From assembly GCA_031769625.1 (NCBI GenBank), contig JAUIMM010002330.1, forward strand, positions 213,501 through 277,500: a stretch of 64,000 nucleotides of DNA, in the 5' to 3' direction. A program made the translations under genes and the position numbers. This document shows positions 1 to 12,227 of this stretch, piece by piece; position 1 is the first letter of the stretch; every line of letters begins with the position of its first letter. This DNA comes from Taudactylus pleione. Its lineage: Eukaryota > Chordata > Amphibia > Anura > Myobatrachidae. The notes under the pieces are model-generated. The model worked only from the letters and a program-made list of their open reading frames with translations. It had not been told where the DNA came from and ran no database searches.

Positions 1-3000
1 CTCACATTGTGCACATGGCTCTAAGTGCATACAGAGGTGCGCATATTTGCTCTCACATTGTGCACATGGCTCTAAGTGCATACAGAGGTGCCCATTACTG
101 CTCTCACATTGTGCACATGGCTCTAAGTGCATACAGAGGTGCCCATATCTGCTCTCACATTGTGCACATGGCTCTAAGTGCATACAGAGGTGCCCATATC
201 TGCTCTCACATTGTGCACATAGCTCTAAGTGCATACAGAGGTGCGCATATCTGCTCCCACATTCTGCACATGGCTCTAAGTGCATACAGAGGTGCGCATA
301 TCTGCTCTCACATTGTGCGCATGTCTCTAAGTGCATACAGACATGCCCATATCTGCTCCCACATTGTGCACATGGCTCTAAGTGCATACAGAGGTGCCCA
401 TTACTGCTCTCACATTGTGCACATAGCTCTAAGTGCATACAGAGGTGCCCATATCTACTCTAACATTGTACGCATGGCTCTAAGTGCATACAGAGGTGCC
501 CATTACTGCTCCCACATTGTGCGCATGGCTCTAAGTGCATACAGAGGTGCCCATATCTGCTCTCACATTGTACGCATGGCTCTAAGTGCATACAGAGGTG
601 CCCATATCTGCTCTCACATTGTACGCATGGCTCTAAGTGCATACAGAGGTGCCCATATCTGCTCTCACATTGTGCACATGGGTCTAAGTGCATACAGAGG
701 TGCCCATTACTGCTCCCACATTGTGCACATGGCTCTAAGTGCATACAGAGGTGCCCATATCTGCTCTCACATTGTACTCATTGCTCTAAGTGCATACAGA
801 GGTGCCCATTACTGCTCCCACATTGTGCACATGGCTCTAAGTGCATACAGAGGTGCCCATTACTGCTCTCACATTGTGCACATGGCTCTAAGTGCATACA
901 GAGGTGCCCATATCTGCTCTCACATTGTACGCATGGCACTAAGTGCATACAGAGATGCCCATATCTGCTCTCACATTGTGCACATGGCTCTAAGTGCATA
1001 CAGAGGTGCCAATTACTGCTCTCACATTGTACACATGGCTCTAAGTGCATACAGAGGTGCGTAAATCTGCGCCCACATTGTACACATGGCTCTAAGTGCA
1101 TACAGAGGTGCCCATTACTGCTCCCACATTGTTTGCATGGCTCTAAGTGCATACAGAGGTGCCCATTACTGCTCTCACATTGTTTGCATGGCTCTAAGTG
1201 CATACAGAGGTGCCCATATCTGCTCCCACATTGTGCACATGGCTCTAAGTGCATACAGAGGTGCCCATTACTGCTCCCACATTGTGCACATGGCTCTAAG
1301 TGCATACAGAGGTGCCCATTACTGCTCCCACATTGTATGCATGGTACTAAGTGCATACAGAGGTGCCAATTCTGCTCTCACATTGTGCACATGGCTCTAA
1401 GTGCATACAGAGGTGCCCATTACTGCTCCCACATTGTGCACATGGCTCTAAGTGCATACAGAGGTGCCCATTACTGCTCCCACATTCTACGCATGGCTCT
1501 AAGTGCCTACAGAGGTGCGCATATCTGCTCTCACATTGTGCACATGGCTCTAAGTGCATACATAGGTGCCCATATCTGCTCTCACATTGTTCGCTTGGCT
1601 CTAAGTGCATACAGAGGTGCGCATATCTGCTCTCACATTGTGCACATGGCTCTAAGTGCATACAGAGGTGCGTATATCTGCTTCCACATTGTACACATGG
1701 CTCTAAGTGCATACAGAGTTGCCCATTACTGCTCCCACATTGTTTGCATGGCTCTAAGTGCATACAGAAGTGCGTATATCTGCTCCCACATTGTACACAT
1801 GGCTCTAAGTGCATACAGAGGTGCCCATTACTGCTCTCACATTGTTTGCATGGCTCTAAGTGCATACAGAGGTGCCATATCTGCTCTCACATTGTGCACA
1901 TGGCTCTAAGTGCATACAGAGGTGCCCATATCTGCTCTCACATTGTACGCATGGCTCTAAGTGCATACAGAGGTGCCCATTACTGCTCCCACATTGTTTG
2001 CATGGCTCTAAGTGCATACAGAGGTGCGCATTACTGCTCTTACATTGTTTGCATGGCTCTAAGTGCATACAGAGGTGCCCATATCTGCTCTCACATTGTG
2101 CACATGGCTCTAAGTGCATACAGAGGTGCCCATATCTGCTCCCACATTGTGCGCCTGGCTCTAAGTGCATACAGAGGTGCCCATATCTGCTCCCACATCG
2201 TTTGCATGGCTCTAAGTGCATACAGAGGTGCCCATATCTGCTCTCACATTGTGCACATGGCTCTAAGTGCATACAGAGGTGCCCATATCTGCTCCCACAT
2301 TGTTTGCATGGCTCTAAGTGCATACAGAGGTGCCCATATCTGCTCCCACATTGTGCGCATGGCTCTAAGTGCATACAGAGGTGCCCATATCTGCTCCCAC
2401 ATTGTGCGCATGGCTCTAAGTGCACACAGAGGTGCCCATTACTGCTCCCACATTGTGCACATGGCTGTAAGTGCATACAGAGGTGCCCATTACTGCTCCC
2501 ACATTGTACGCATGGTACTAAGTGCATACAGAGGTGCCCACTACTGCTCTCACATTGTGCACATGGCTCTAAGTGCATACAGAGGTGCCCATTACTGCTC
2601 CCACATTGTGCACATGGTACTAAGTGCATACAGAGGTGCCCATTACTGCTCCCACATTGTGCACATGGTACTAAGTGCATAAAGAGGTGCCCATTACTGC
2701 TCTCACATTGTACGCATAGTACTAAGTGCATACAAATATGCCCATTACCATTACTGCTCCCATATTGTGCACATGGTACTAAGTGCATACAGAGGTGCCC
2801 ATTACTGCTCTCGCATTGTGCACATGGCTGTAAGTGCATACAAAGGTGCCCATATCTGCTCCCACATTGTGCACATGGCTCTATGTGCATACAGAGGTGC
2901 CCATATCTGCTCTCACATTGTGCACATGGCTCTAAGTGCATACAGAGGTGCGCATATTTGCTCTCACATTGTGCACATGGCTCTAAGTGTATACAGAGGT

Positions 3001-6000
3001 GCCCATTACTGCTCTCACATTGTGCACATGGCTCTAAGTGCATACAGAGGTGCCCATATCTGCTCTCACATTGTGCACATGGCTCTAAGTGCATACAGAG
3101 GTGCCCATATCTGCTCTCACATTGTGCACATGGCTCTAAGTGCATACAGAGGTGCACATATCTGCTCCCACATTGTGCACATGGCTCTAAGTGCATACAG
3201 AGGTGCACATATCTGCTCTCACATTGTGCGCATGTCTCTAAGTGCATACAGACATGCCCATATCTGCTCCCACATTGTGCACATGGCTCTATGTGCATAC
3301 AGAGGTGCCCATTACTGCTCTCACATTGTGCACATAGCTCTAAGTGCATACAGAGGTGCCCATATCTGCTCTAACATTGTACGCATGGCTCTAAGTGCAT
3401 ACAGAGGTGCCCATTACTGCTCCCACATTGTGCGCATGGCTCTAAGTGCATACAGAGGTGCCCATATCTGCTCTCACATTGTACGCATGGCTCTAAGTGC
3501 ATACAGAGGTGCCCATATCTGCTCTCACATTGTACACATGGCTCTAAGTGCATACAGAGGTGCCCATATCTGCTCTCACATTGTGCACATGGGTCTAAGT
3601 GCATACAGAGGTGCCCATTACTGCTCCCACATTGTGCACATGGCTCTAAGTGCATACAGAGGTGCCCATATCTGCTCTCACATTGTACTCATGGCTCTAA
3701 GTGCATACAGAGGTGCCCATTACTGCTCCCACATTGTGCACATGGCTCTAAGTGCATACAGAGGTGCCCATTACTGCTCTCACATTGTGCACATGGCTCT
3801 AAGTGCATACAGAGGTGCCCATATCTGCTCTCACATTGTACGCATGGCAATAAGTGCATACAGAGGTGCCCATATCTGCTCTCACATTGTGCACATGGCT
3901 CTAAGTGCATACAGAGGTGCCCATTACTGCTCTCACATTGTACACATGGCTCTAAGTGCATACAGAGGTGCGTATATCTGCGCCCACATTGTACACATGG
4001 CTCTAAGTGCATACAGAGGTGCCCATTACTGCTCCCACATTGTTTGCATGGCTCTAAGTGCATACAGAGGTGCCCATTACTGCTCTCACATTGTTTGCAT
4101 GGCTCTAAGTGCATACAGAGGTGCCCATATCTGCTCCCACATTGTGCACATGGCTCTAAGTGCATACAGAGGTGCCCATTACTGCTCCCACATTGTGCAC
4201 ATGGTACTAAGTGCATACAGAGGTGCCCATTACTGCTCCCACATTGTGCACATGGTACTAAGTGCATACAGAGGTGCCCATTACTGCTCCCACATTGTGC
4301 ACATGGCTCTAAGTGCATACAGAGGTGCCCATTACTGCTCCCACATTGTGCACATGGTACTAAGTGCATACAGAGGTGCCCATTACTGCTCTCACATTGT
4401 ACGCATGGTACTAAGTGCATACAAAGATGCCCATTACCATTACTGCTCCCACATTGTGCACATGGTACTAAGTGCATACAGAGGTGCCCATTACTGCTCT
4501 CGCATTGTGCACATGGCTGTAAGTGCATACAGAGGTGCCCATATCTGCTCCCACATTGTACGCATGGTACTAAGTGCATACAGAGGTCCCCATTACTGCT
4601 CCCACGTTGTGCACATGGTACCATGTTCATACAGAGGTGCCCATTACTGCTTCCACATTTTGCACATGGCTCTAAGTGCATACAGAGGTGCCCATTACTG
4701 CTCTCGCATTGTGCACATGGCTGTAAGTGCATACAGAGGTGCCCATTACTGCTCCCACATTGTGCACATGGCTCTAAGTGCATACAGAGGTGCCCATTAC
4801 TGCTCCCACATTGTGCACATGGCTCTAAGTGCATACAGAGGTGCCCATTACTGCTCCCACATTCTACGCATGGCTCTAAGTGCCTACAGAGGTGCGCATA
4901 TCTGCTCTCACATTGTGCACATGGCTCTAAGTGCATACATAGGTGCCCATATCTGCTCTCACATTGTACGCTTGGCTCTAAGTGCATACAGAGGTGCGCA
5001 TATCTGCTCTCACATTGTGCACATGGCTCTAAGTGCATACAGAGGTGCGTATATCTGCTTCCACATTGTACACATGGCTCTAAGTGCATACAGAGTTGCC
5101 CATTACTGCTCCCACATTGTTTGCATAGCTCTAAGTGCATACAGAAGTGCGTATATCTGCTCCCACATTGTACACATGGCTCTAAGTGCATACAGAGGTG
5201 CCCATTACTGCTCTCACATTGTTTGCATGGCTCTAAGTGCATACAGAGGTGCCATATCTGCTCTCACATTGTGCACATGGCTCTAAGTGCATACAGAGGT
5301 GCCCATATCTGCTCTCACATTGTACGCATGGCTCTAAGTGCATACAGAGGTGCCCATTACTGCTCCCACATTGTTTGCATGGCTCTAAGTGCATACAGAG
5401 GTGCGCATTACTGCTCTTACATTGTTTGCATGGCTCTAAGTGCATACAGAGGTGCCCATATCTGCTCTCACATTGTGCACATGGCTCTAAGTGCATACAG
5501 AGGTGCCCATATCTGCTCCCACATTGTGCGCCTGGCTCTAAGTGCATACAGAGGTGCCCATATCTGCTCCCACATCGTTTGCATGGCTCTAAGTGCATAC
5601 AGAGGTGCCCATATCTGCTCTCACATTGTGCACATGGCTCTAAGTGCATACAGAGGTGCCCATATCTGCTCCCACATTGTTTGCATGGCTCTAAGTGCAT
5701 ACAGAGGTGCCCATATCTGCTCCCACATTGTGCGCATGGCTCTAAGTGCATACAGAGGTGCCCATATCTGCTCCCACATTGTGCGCATGGCTCTAAGTGC
5801 ACACAGAGGTGCCCATTACTGCTCCCACATTGTGCACATGGCTGTAAGTGCATACAGAGGTGCCCATTACTGCTCCCACATTGTACGCATGGTACTAAGT
5901 GCATACAGAGGTGCCCACTACTGCTCTCACATTGTGCACATGGCTCTAAGTGCATACAGAGGTGCCCATTACTGCTCCCACATTGTGCACATGGTACTAA

Positions 6001-9000
6001 GTGCATACAGAGGTGCCCATTACTGCTCCCACATTGTGCACATGGTACTAAGTGCATAAAGAGGTGCCCATTACTGCTCTCACATTGTACGCATAGTACT
6101 AAGTTCATACAAATATGCCCATTACCATTACTGCTCCCATATTGTGCACATGGTACTAAGTGCATACAGAGGTGCCCATTACTGCTCTCGCATTGTGCAC
6201 ATGGCTGTAAGTGCATACAAAGGTGCCCATATCTGCTCCCACATTGTGCACATGGCTCTAAGTGCATACAGAGGTGCCCATATCTGCTCTCACATTGTGC
6301 ACATGGCTCTAAGTGCATACAGAGGTGCGCATATTTGCTCTCACATTGTGCACATGGCTCTAAGTGTATACAGAGGTGCCCATTACTGCTCTCACATTGT
6401 GCACATGGCTCTAAGTGCATACAGAGGTGCCCATATCTGCTCTCACATTGTGCACATGGCTCTAAGTGCATACAGAGGTGCCCATATCTGCTCTCACATT
6501 GTGCACATGGCTCTAAGTGCATACAGAGGTGCCCATATCTGCTCCCACATTGTGCACATGGCTCTAAGTGCATACAGAGGTGCACATATCTGCTCTGACA
6601 TTGTGCGCATGTCTCTAAGTGCATACAGACATGCCCATATCTGCTCCCACATTGTGCACATGGCTCTATGTGCATACAGAGGTGCCCATTACTGCTCTCA
6701 CATTGTGCACATAGCTCTAAGTGCATACAGAGGTGCCCATATCTGCTCTAACATTGTACGCATGGCTCTAAGTGCATACAGAGGTGCCCATTACTGCTCC
6801 CACATTGTGCGCATGGCTCTAAGTGCATACAGAGGTGCCCATATCTGCTCTCACATTGTACGCATGGCTCTAAGTGCATACAGAGGTGCCCATATCTGCT
6901 CTCACATTGTACACATGGCTCTAAGTGCATACAGAGGTGCCCATATCTGCTCTCACATTGTGCACATGGGTCTAAGTGCATACAGAGGTGCCCATTACTG
7001 CTCCCACATTGTGCACATGGCTCTAAGTGCATACAGAGGTGCCCATATCTGCTCTCACATTGTACTCATGGCTCTAAGTGCATACAGAGGTGCCCATTAC
7101 TGCTCCCACATTGTGCACATGGCTCTAAGTGCATACAGAGGTGTCCATTACTGCTCTCACATTGTGCACATGGCTCTAAGTGCATACAGAGGTGCCCATA
7201 TCTGCTCTCACATTGTACGCATGGCAATAAGTGCATACAGAGGTGCCCATATCTGCTCTTACATTGTGCACATGGCTCTAAGTGCATACAGAGGTGCCCA
7301 TTACTGCTCTCACATTGTACACATGGCTCTAAGTGCATACAGAGGTGCGTATATCTGCGCCCACATTGTACACATGGCTCTAAGTGCATACAGAGGTGCC
7401 CATTACTGCTCCCACATTGTTTGCATGGCTCTAAGTGCATACAGAGGTGCCCATTACTGCTCTCACATTGCTTGCATGGCTCTAAGTGCATACAGAGGTG
7501 CCCATATCTGCTCCCACATTGTGCACATGGCTCTAAGTGCATACAGAGGTGCCCATTACTGCTCCCTCATTGTGCACATGGCTCTAAGTGCATACAGAGG
7601 TGCCCATTACTGCTCCCACATTGTATGCATGGTACTAAGTGCATACAGAGGTGCCCACTTCTGCTCTCACATTGTGCACATGGCTCTAAGTGCATACAGA
7701 GGTGCCCATTACTGCTCCCACATTGTGCACATGGCTCTAAGTGCATACAGAGGTGCCCATTACTGCTCCCACATTGTACGCATGGCTCTAAGTGCCTACA
7801 GAGGTGCGCATATCTGCTCTCACATTGTGCACATGGCTCTAAGTGCATACAGAGGTGCCCATATCTGCTCTCACATTGTACGCTTGGCTCTAAGTGCATA
7901 CAGAGGTGCGCATATCTGCTCTCACATTGTGCACATGGCTCTAAGTGCATACAGAGGTGCGTATATCTGCTCCCACATTGTACACATGGCTCTAAGTGCA
8001 TACAGAGTTGCCCATTACTGCTCCCACATTGTTTGCATGGCTCTAAGTGCATACAGAAGTGCGTATATCTGCTCCCACATTGTACACATGGCTCTAAGTG
8101 CATACAGAGGTGCCCATTACTGCTCTCACATTGTTTGCATGGCTCTAAGTGCATACAGAGGTGCCATATCTGCTCTCACATTGTGCTCATGGCTCTAAGT
8201 GCATACAGAGGTGCCCATATCTGCTCTCACATTGTACGCATGGCTCTAAGTGCATACAGAGGTGCCCATTACTGCTCCCACATTGTTTGCATGGCTCTAA
8301 GTGCATACAGAGGTGCCCATATCTGCTCTCACATTGTGCACATGGCTCTAAGTGCATACAGAGGTGCCCATATCTGCTCCCACATTGTTTGCATGGCTCT
8401 AAGTGCATACAGAGGTGCCCATATCTGCTCCCACATTGTGCGCATGGCTCTAAGTGCATACAGAGGTGCCCATATCTGCTCCCACATTGTTTGCATGGCT
8501 CTAAGTGCATACATAGGTGCCCATATCTGCTCCCACATTGTTTGCATGGCTCTAAGTGCATACAGAGGTGCCCATTACTGCTCTCACATTGTTTGCATGG
8601 CTCTAAGTGCATACAGAGGTGCCCATATCTGCTCCCACATTGTGCGCATGGCTCTAAGTGCACACAGAGGTGCCCATTACTGCTCCCACATTGTGCACAT
8701 GGCTGTAAGTGCATACAGAGGTGCCCATTACTGCTCCCACATTGTACGCATGGTACTAAGTGCATACAGAGGTGCCCACTACTGCTCTCACATTGTGCAC
8801 ATGGCTCTAAGTGCATACAGAGGTGCCCATTACTGCTCCCACATTGTGCACATGGTACTAAGTGCATACAGAGGTGCCCATTACTGCTCCCACATTGTGC
8901 ACATGGTACTAAGTGCATACAGAGGTGCCCATTACTGCTCCCACATTGTGCACATGGCTCTAAGTGCATACAGAGGTGCCCATTACTGCTCCCACATTGT

Positions 9001-9632
9001 GCACATGGTACTAAGTGCATACAGAGGTGCCCATTTCTGCTCTCACATTGTACGCATGGTACTAAGTGCATACAAAGATGCCCATTACCATTACTGCTCC
9101 CACATTGTGCACATGGTACTAAGTGCATACAGAGGTGCCCATTACTGCTCTCGCATTGTGCACATGGCTGTAAGTGCATACAGAGGTGCCCATATCTGCT
9201 CCCACATTGTACGCATGGTACTAAGTGCATACAGAGGTCCCCATTACTGCTCCCACATTGTGCACATGGTACCATGTGCATACAGAGGTGCCCATTACTG
9301 CTCCCACATTTTGCACATGGCTCTAAGTGCATACAGAGGTGCCCATTACTGCTCTCGCATTGTGCACATGGCTGTAAGTGCATACAGAGGTGCCCATTAC
9401 TGCTCCCACATTGTGCACATGACTCTAAGTGCATACAGAGGTGCCCATTACTGCTCCCACATTGTGCACATGGCTCTGAGTGCATACAGAGGTGCCCATT
9501 ACTGCTCTCGCATTGTGCACATGGCTGTAAGTGCATACAGAGGTGCCCTTTACTGTTCTCGCATTGTGCACATGGCTGTAAGTGCATACAGAGGTGCCCA
9601 TTACTGCTCCCACATTGTACGCATGGTACTAA
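1..9632. repeat. 51-bp minisatellite array, about 188 monomers, with higher-order structure
   Basis: Head-to-tail 51-bp units with the core ctctaagtgcatacagagg followed by gcccat, then attactg or atatctg, and ctctcacattgtgcacatg. The left end lies outside the window. Variable sites include Y/I-type codons (cattactg or catatctg), ctctcaca or ctcccaca, and gtgcac, gtacgc, gtttgc or gtgcgc before atg. Because 51 is 17 codons, open frames up to 839 aa run on the plus strand and about 517 aa on the minus strand; I do not call them genes. A higher-order period of 3377 bp is visible (for example 1860 matches 5237, and 2767 matches 6144). It is shortened to about 2911 bp where a 9-monomer block is missing. 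Indel landmarks are a 1-base loss near 1363, 1873, 5250 and 8162 and a 6-base gain (ccattaccatt) near 2741, 4430, 6118 and 9085. Confidence 0.97.
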
Positions 9633-10231
9633 GGAGCTCATTCAGACCTGCTCGCAAGATGTGGTCGCTGGCTGTCAAAAAGGGGCTGGATTTTCAAATT
9701 CAACGATTGCAGTGCGTGGCGTAAGGACGCCCTCTATGTCTTAGCGAGTTATGGCACTGAGCCCTCACTAGTATGTATTGACGCCCCCTTTCCTCTTGCA
9801 ACACACGTCATCTCTGAATTTGTTGGATTAATCGGTAACATCGAGAGCCATCAGAGCTGCTCGCAGCCCTTGAGGTTGTCTAACCCCGCCGCAAGCACAG
9901 TGATCAGTGCTGGCTGAATTACATGCACGTGGCATGTACAATGACGCTACTTTGCTAATTATGCATGCCCTTTTTGCTGCATTTTGGCGGCCTGACACGC
10001 CTGTGTCCGCAGCACCACTCCCCCGTTTACAAGCACCTTCCCCTGTTACCACCCACAAACAGCGCTATCTGTCACTCAAATTAGCGGGCAGTCTGTGTAC
10101 TACGAGTGCACAATTTCCCATCGCTGAGACTGGCTTGCGCACGTGCACTGCAAATTATACGCATGCGCACTGAGCAACAATTGTCTGTCAGCGAACGATC
10201 GCACCTTAGCGAATAGGTCTAAATGAGGTCC
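9633..10231. mobile_element. Harbinger-type non-autonomous element (599 bp) inserted in the 51-bp array
   Basis: The array breaks inside one monomer at ggtactaa and resumes at taagtgcatac after 599 bp, so TAA (9630-9632 and 10232-10234) is duplicated. The ends are imperfect inverted repeats: ggagctcattcagacc on the left and the complement of ggacctcatttagacc on the right. The interior aligns along its length with the better preserved element at 29788-30353, sharing ggtaacatcgaga-like, acgcctg, cttcccctgttaccaccca and cacgcatgcgcac-like segments. A 3-bp TWA-type duplication and GGG/GGA termini fit PIF/Harbinger elements (family knowledge). No coding capacity is seen; open frames here are short and unremarkable. 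Confidence 0.8.
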
Positions 10232-10296
10232 TAAGTGCATACAGAGAGGCCCATGTCTGCTCCCACATTGTGCACATGGCTCTAAGTACATACATT
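10232..10296. repeat. Terminal remnant of the 51-bp array beyond the insertion
   Basis: After the inserted element the sequence continues taagtgcatacagag, agg, cccatgtctgctcccacattg and cacatggctctaagtacatac, that is about 1.2 monomers in phase with the array at 9632. The array then stops and unrelated sequence follows. This fixes the right edge of the minisatellite and shows that the element landed within it. Confidence 0.92.
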
Positions 10297-10550
10297 TCCC
10301 TGTACGTAGTGAATGCATTGTTCCTATCTGTATGCTTGGTTTGATATCTGTCATTATCAGCAGAGCCCATTTCAGCCCTATCAGTGCAAAAAATCGGTAA
10401 ATGTATGATGCTGGGCAGCTCTGTATAAGCTGCTATTCCATCGTCAGCCCCTCACTGATCATTGCCTAGCTGAGTACACCCGTTACGGGCAGTTATGCCC
10501 CATCGGCCACAGGTAGAGATGTGACTGGATTGCGTATGGCCCGTATCTAT

Positions 10551-11030
10551 GGGCCTGATTCAGACCCGAGCGCTCACAACCGGGTCGATGGTGGCCCACA
10601 GTGCATGCATACGATAAAGCCGACTCCGTCATGCGCATGCGCAAGACCCGGCTAGCAACGGGCAAACCGTTGCTCCGGGACTCATACCAAAGGGGGCGTG
10701 CTGTCGATGTTGAGTGACAGCACGTCCCCTTTGGTGGACGGGCCGGGGGGGTGGCTGCCCAGACGGAGGCATTCCCATGTGAACGCCTGCCGTTTGGGGG
10801 CGGCCCCACTGACATCACGTCAGTGGAGAGATTCTGGCTCTGTTAGAGCCGAAATCTCTCTGGAGCTTGCGGCCACGAGACCCTACCACAAGGGTCTCAT
10901 CGCAAGCCCGATGGTTGCGATGGTCTTGACCATCGCGACCATCAACCTGGCCGCTATGCGAGCGGCCAGGAGGCCGCACAAAAAAAAAAGAAAAATGCCC
11001 TGATTCAGAGCGTCTGGCTCTGAATCAGGG
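10551..11030. mobile_element. Multi-hairpin MITE-like element, copy 1 (480 bp, TCTAT duplication)
   Basis: It begins gggcctgattcagaccc and ends ctctgaatcaggg, and TCTAT flanks both sides (10546-10550 and 11031-11035). Inside are eight successive inverted repeats: 10686-10735 (about 20-bp arms around gatgttgagt), about 10763-10798, ccactgac/gtcagtgg at 10806-10826, gagagattctggctct paired with agagccgaaatctctc, gagaccct/agggtctc, gatggttgcgatggtc paired with gaccatcgcgaccatc, ctggccgct/agcggccag, and a perfect 13-bp terminal pair ccctgattcagag/ctctgaatcaggg. A second, reversed copy lies at 53152-53702. No coding potential. The superfamily is uncertain: the GGGCCTGATTCAG end resembles the 29788 element, but a 5-bp duplication is not Harbinger-like. 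Confidence 0.75.
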
Positions 11031-11035
11031 TCTAT

Positions 11036-12227
11036 GTGCGGTATACAGTGCAGTACCACTCCCTACCTTCCCTTCCCCATTACAGGGTGTGGTTATTGTG
11101 GCTGTAAGTCGTCAATAGAGAGAAGAGCAGTTGTAGCATTTCAGCATATTTTACTTTGAATCACATAAAGATTTGTTGCAATAAGATATCAAATAATCAT
11201 AAATTTGCTCAACTTTGTGCTTACTGTAAGTTTATAGACAACAGTGAAAGTCAATGGTTCTGAGTCAAGGGCACATTTACAAGGCAGCTGGGTCAGTGAA
11301 CTTGCAGTCATTTACATGAAGTCACAGACCCATGCCAGTAATGATCTGAGTACAGCCAAACAAACCCTGAGACTCTATGTAACATTGGTACATACTGTAT
11401 ATAGCATTGGATAATAATAAGGGACATGCTAATTACTATAGACAATTCTTCAGGTCATCTCCCACTAATGTAGCAGCCATCACTGCTGAGACCATGAAAG
11501 GTAACGCATCTCTCGGGGTGCTCATGTGCCGCACTGACCCTCCCTATACTGGAGGAATAACGCAGATGGGGATGTAGTGCTGAGTTCCACATTCAAAATG
11601 TCATCAATGAGAAAGGGGACACTGAGATCGGACCCAGCATGCCGACATGTAGTGACATCATGTTTGAAGTTGTAAAGCCGACGCTGTTAAAGTGGTCTCA
11701 CATGCCGGTATCCCGGGGTTCGGCCTCACAGTGTCCTCGCTCTCATTGATGACGTTTTGAATGTCAAACTCACATATCAAACAACGCAGATGAGTTTATC
11801 TTCCATAAATTAGGTCACCGGCCTTTTGTGCTTATGGCTCTCACCCTAAGTCATGCTCCTTCTCTGGTGGTCTGTACTCGAGAGTTAATTGGGGGTCTTT
11901 AAGCTAATTTAACCCCTATGCTGCAAAACTGTTGTGGTGGGATGGTCACATTATCAACATCAATATCAGCTGCCCAAAATGGCCCATAAAATTTTTTTCA
12001 GATTTTTTTTTTTTTTTTTGGCAGAAGCAGCAAGAAAGTGAAATAAAGTTCAATTTGAGAATTTTTTTTTAAAACCACCAAGAAATATGTCTGGGTTCTG
12101 GTTCTCACATTAATCCACCTTTCCAAGTCATAAAATAAATGTGTGAGCTATTGGAGGCTAAGCTTAGTCCATTCAGCTTTATCACTGTTCCCAGAGAACA
12201 CAGTGTGACTGCACTAATGATGGAAAT
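11036..12227. other. No gene seen; contains one inverted repeat and poly-T runs
   Basis: Mostly A+T-rich sequence without a supported open frame. It holds an inverted repeat at 11587-11766 (listed separately) and poly-T runs near 12004-12019 and 12063-12071. Nothing else recognisable. Confidence 0.6.
11587..11766. repeat. Imperfect inverted repeat, about 48-bp arms
   Basis: The left arm (about 11587-11635, containing cattcaaaatgtcatcaatg and ggacactgagatcgg) is matched in reverse complement by the right arm (about 11719-11766, containing cctcacagtgtcctcgctct and cattgatgacgttttgaatg). The arms are separated by about 80 bp. It may be a MITE terminus pair, but the outer ends are unclear. Confidence 0.65.

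Noticed and set aside
2767..5286. 839-aa open frame in the 51-bp array as a repeat protein gene
   Set aside because: The frame is made only of 17-aa repeats set by a 51-bp period, the opposite strand is also open, and it ends at array irregularities, not at a defined terminus.
1..10296. CRISPR array
   Set aside because: Units are contiguous with no unique spacers, and no cas genes or other prokaryotic features occur.
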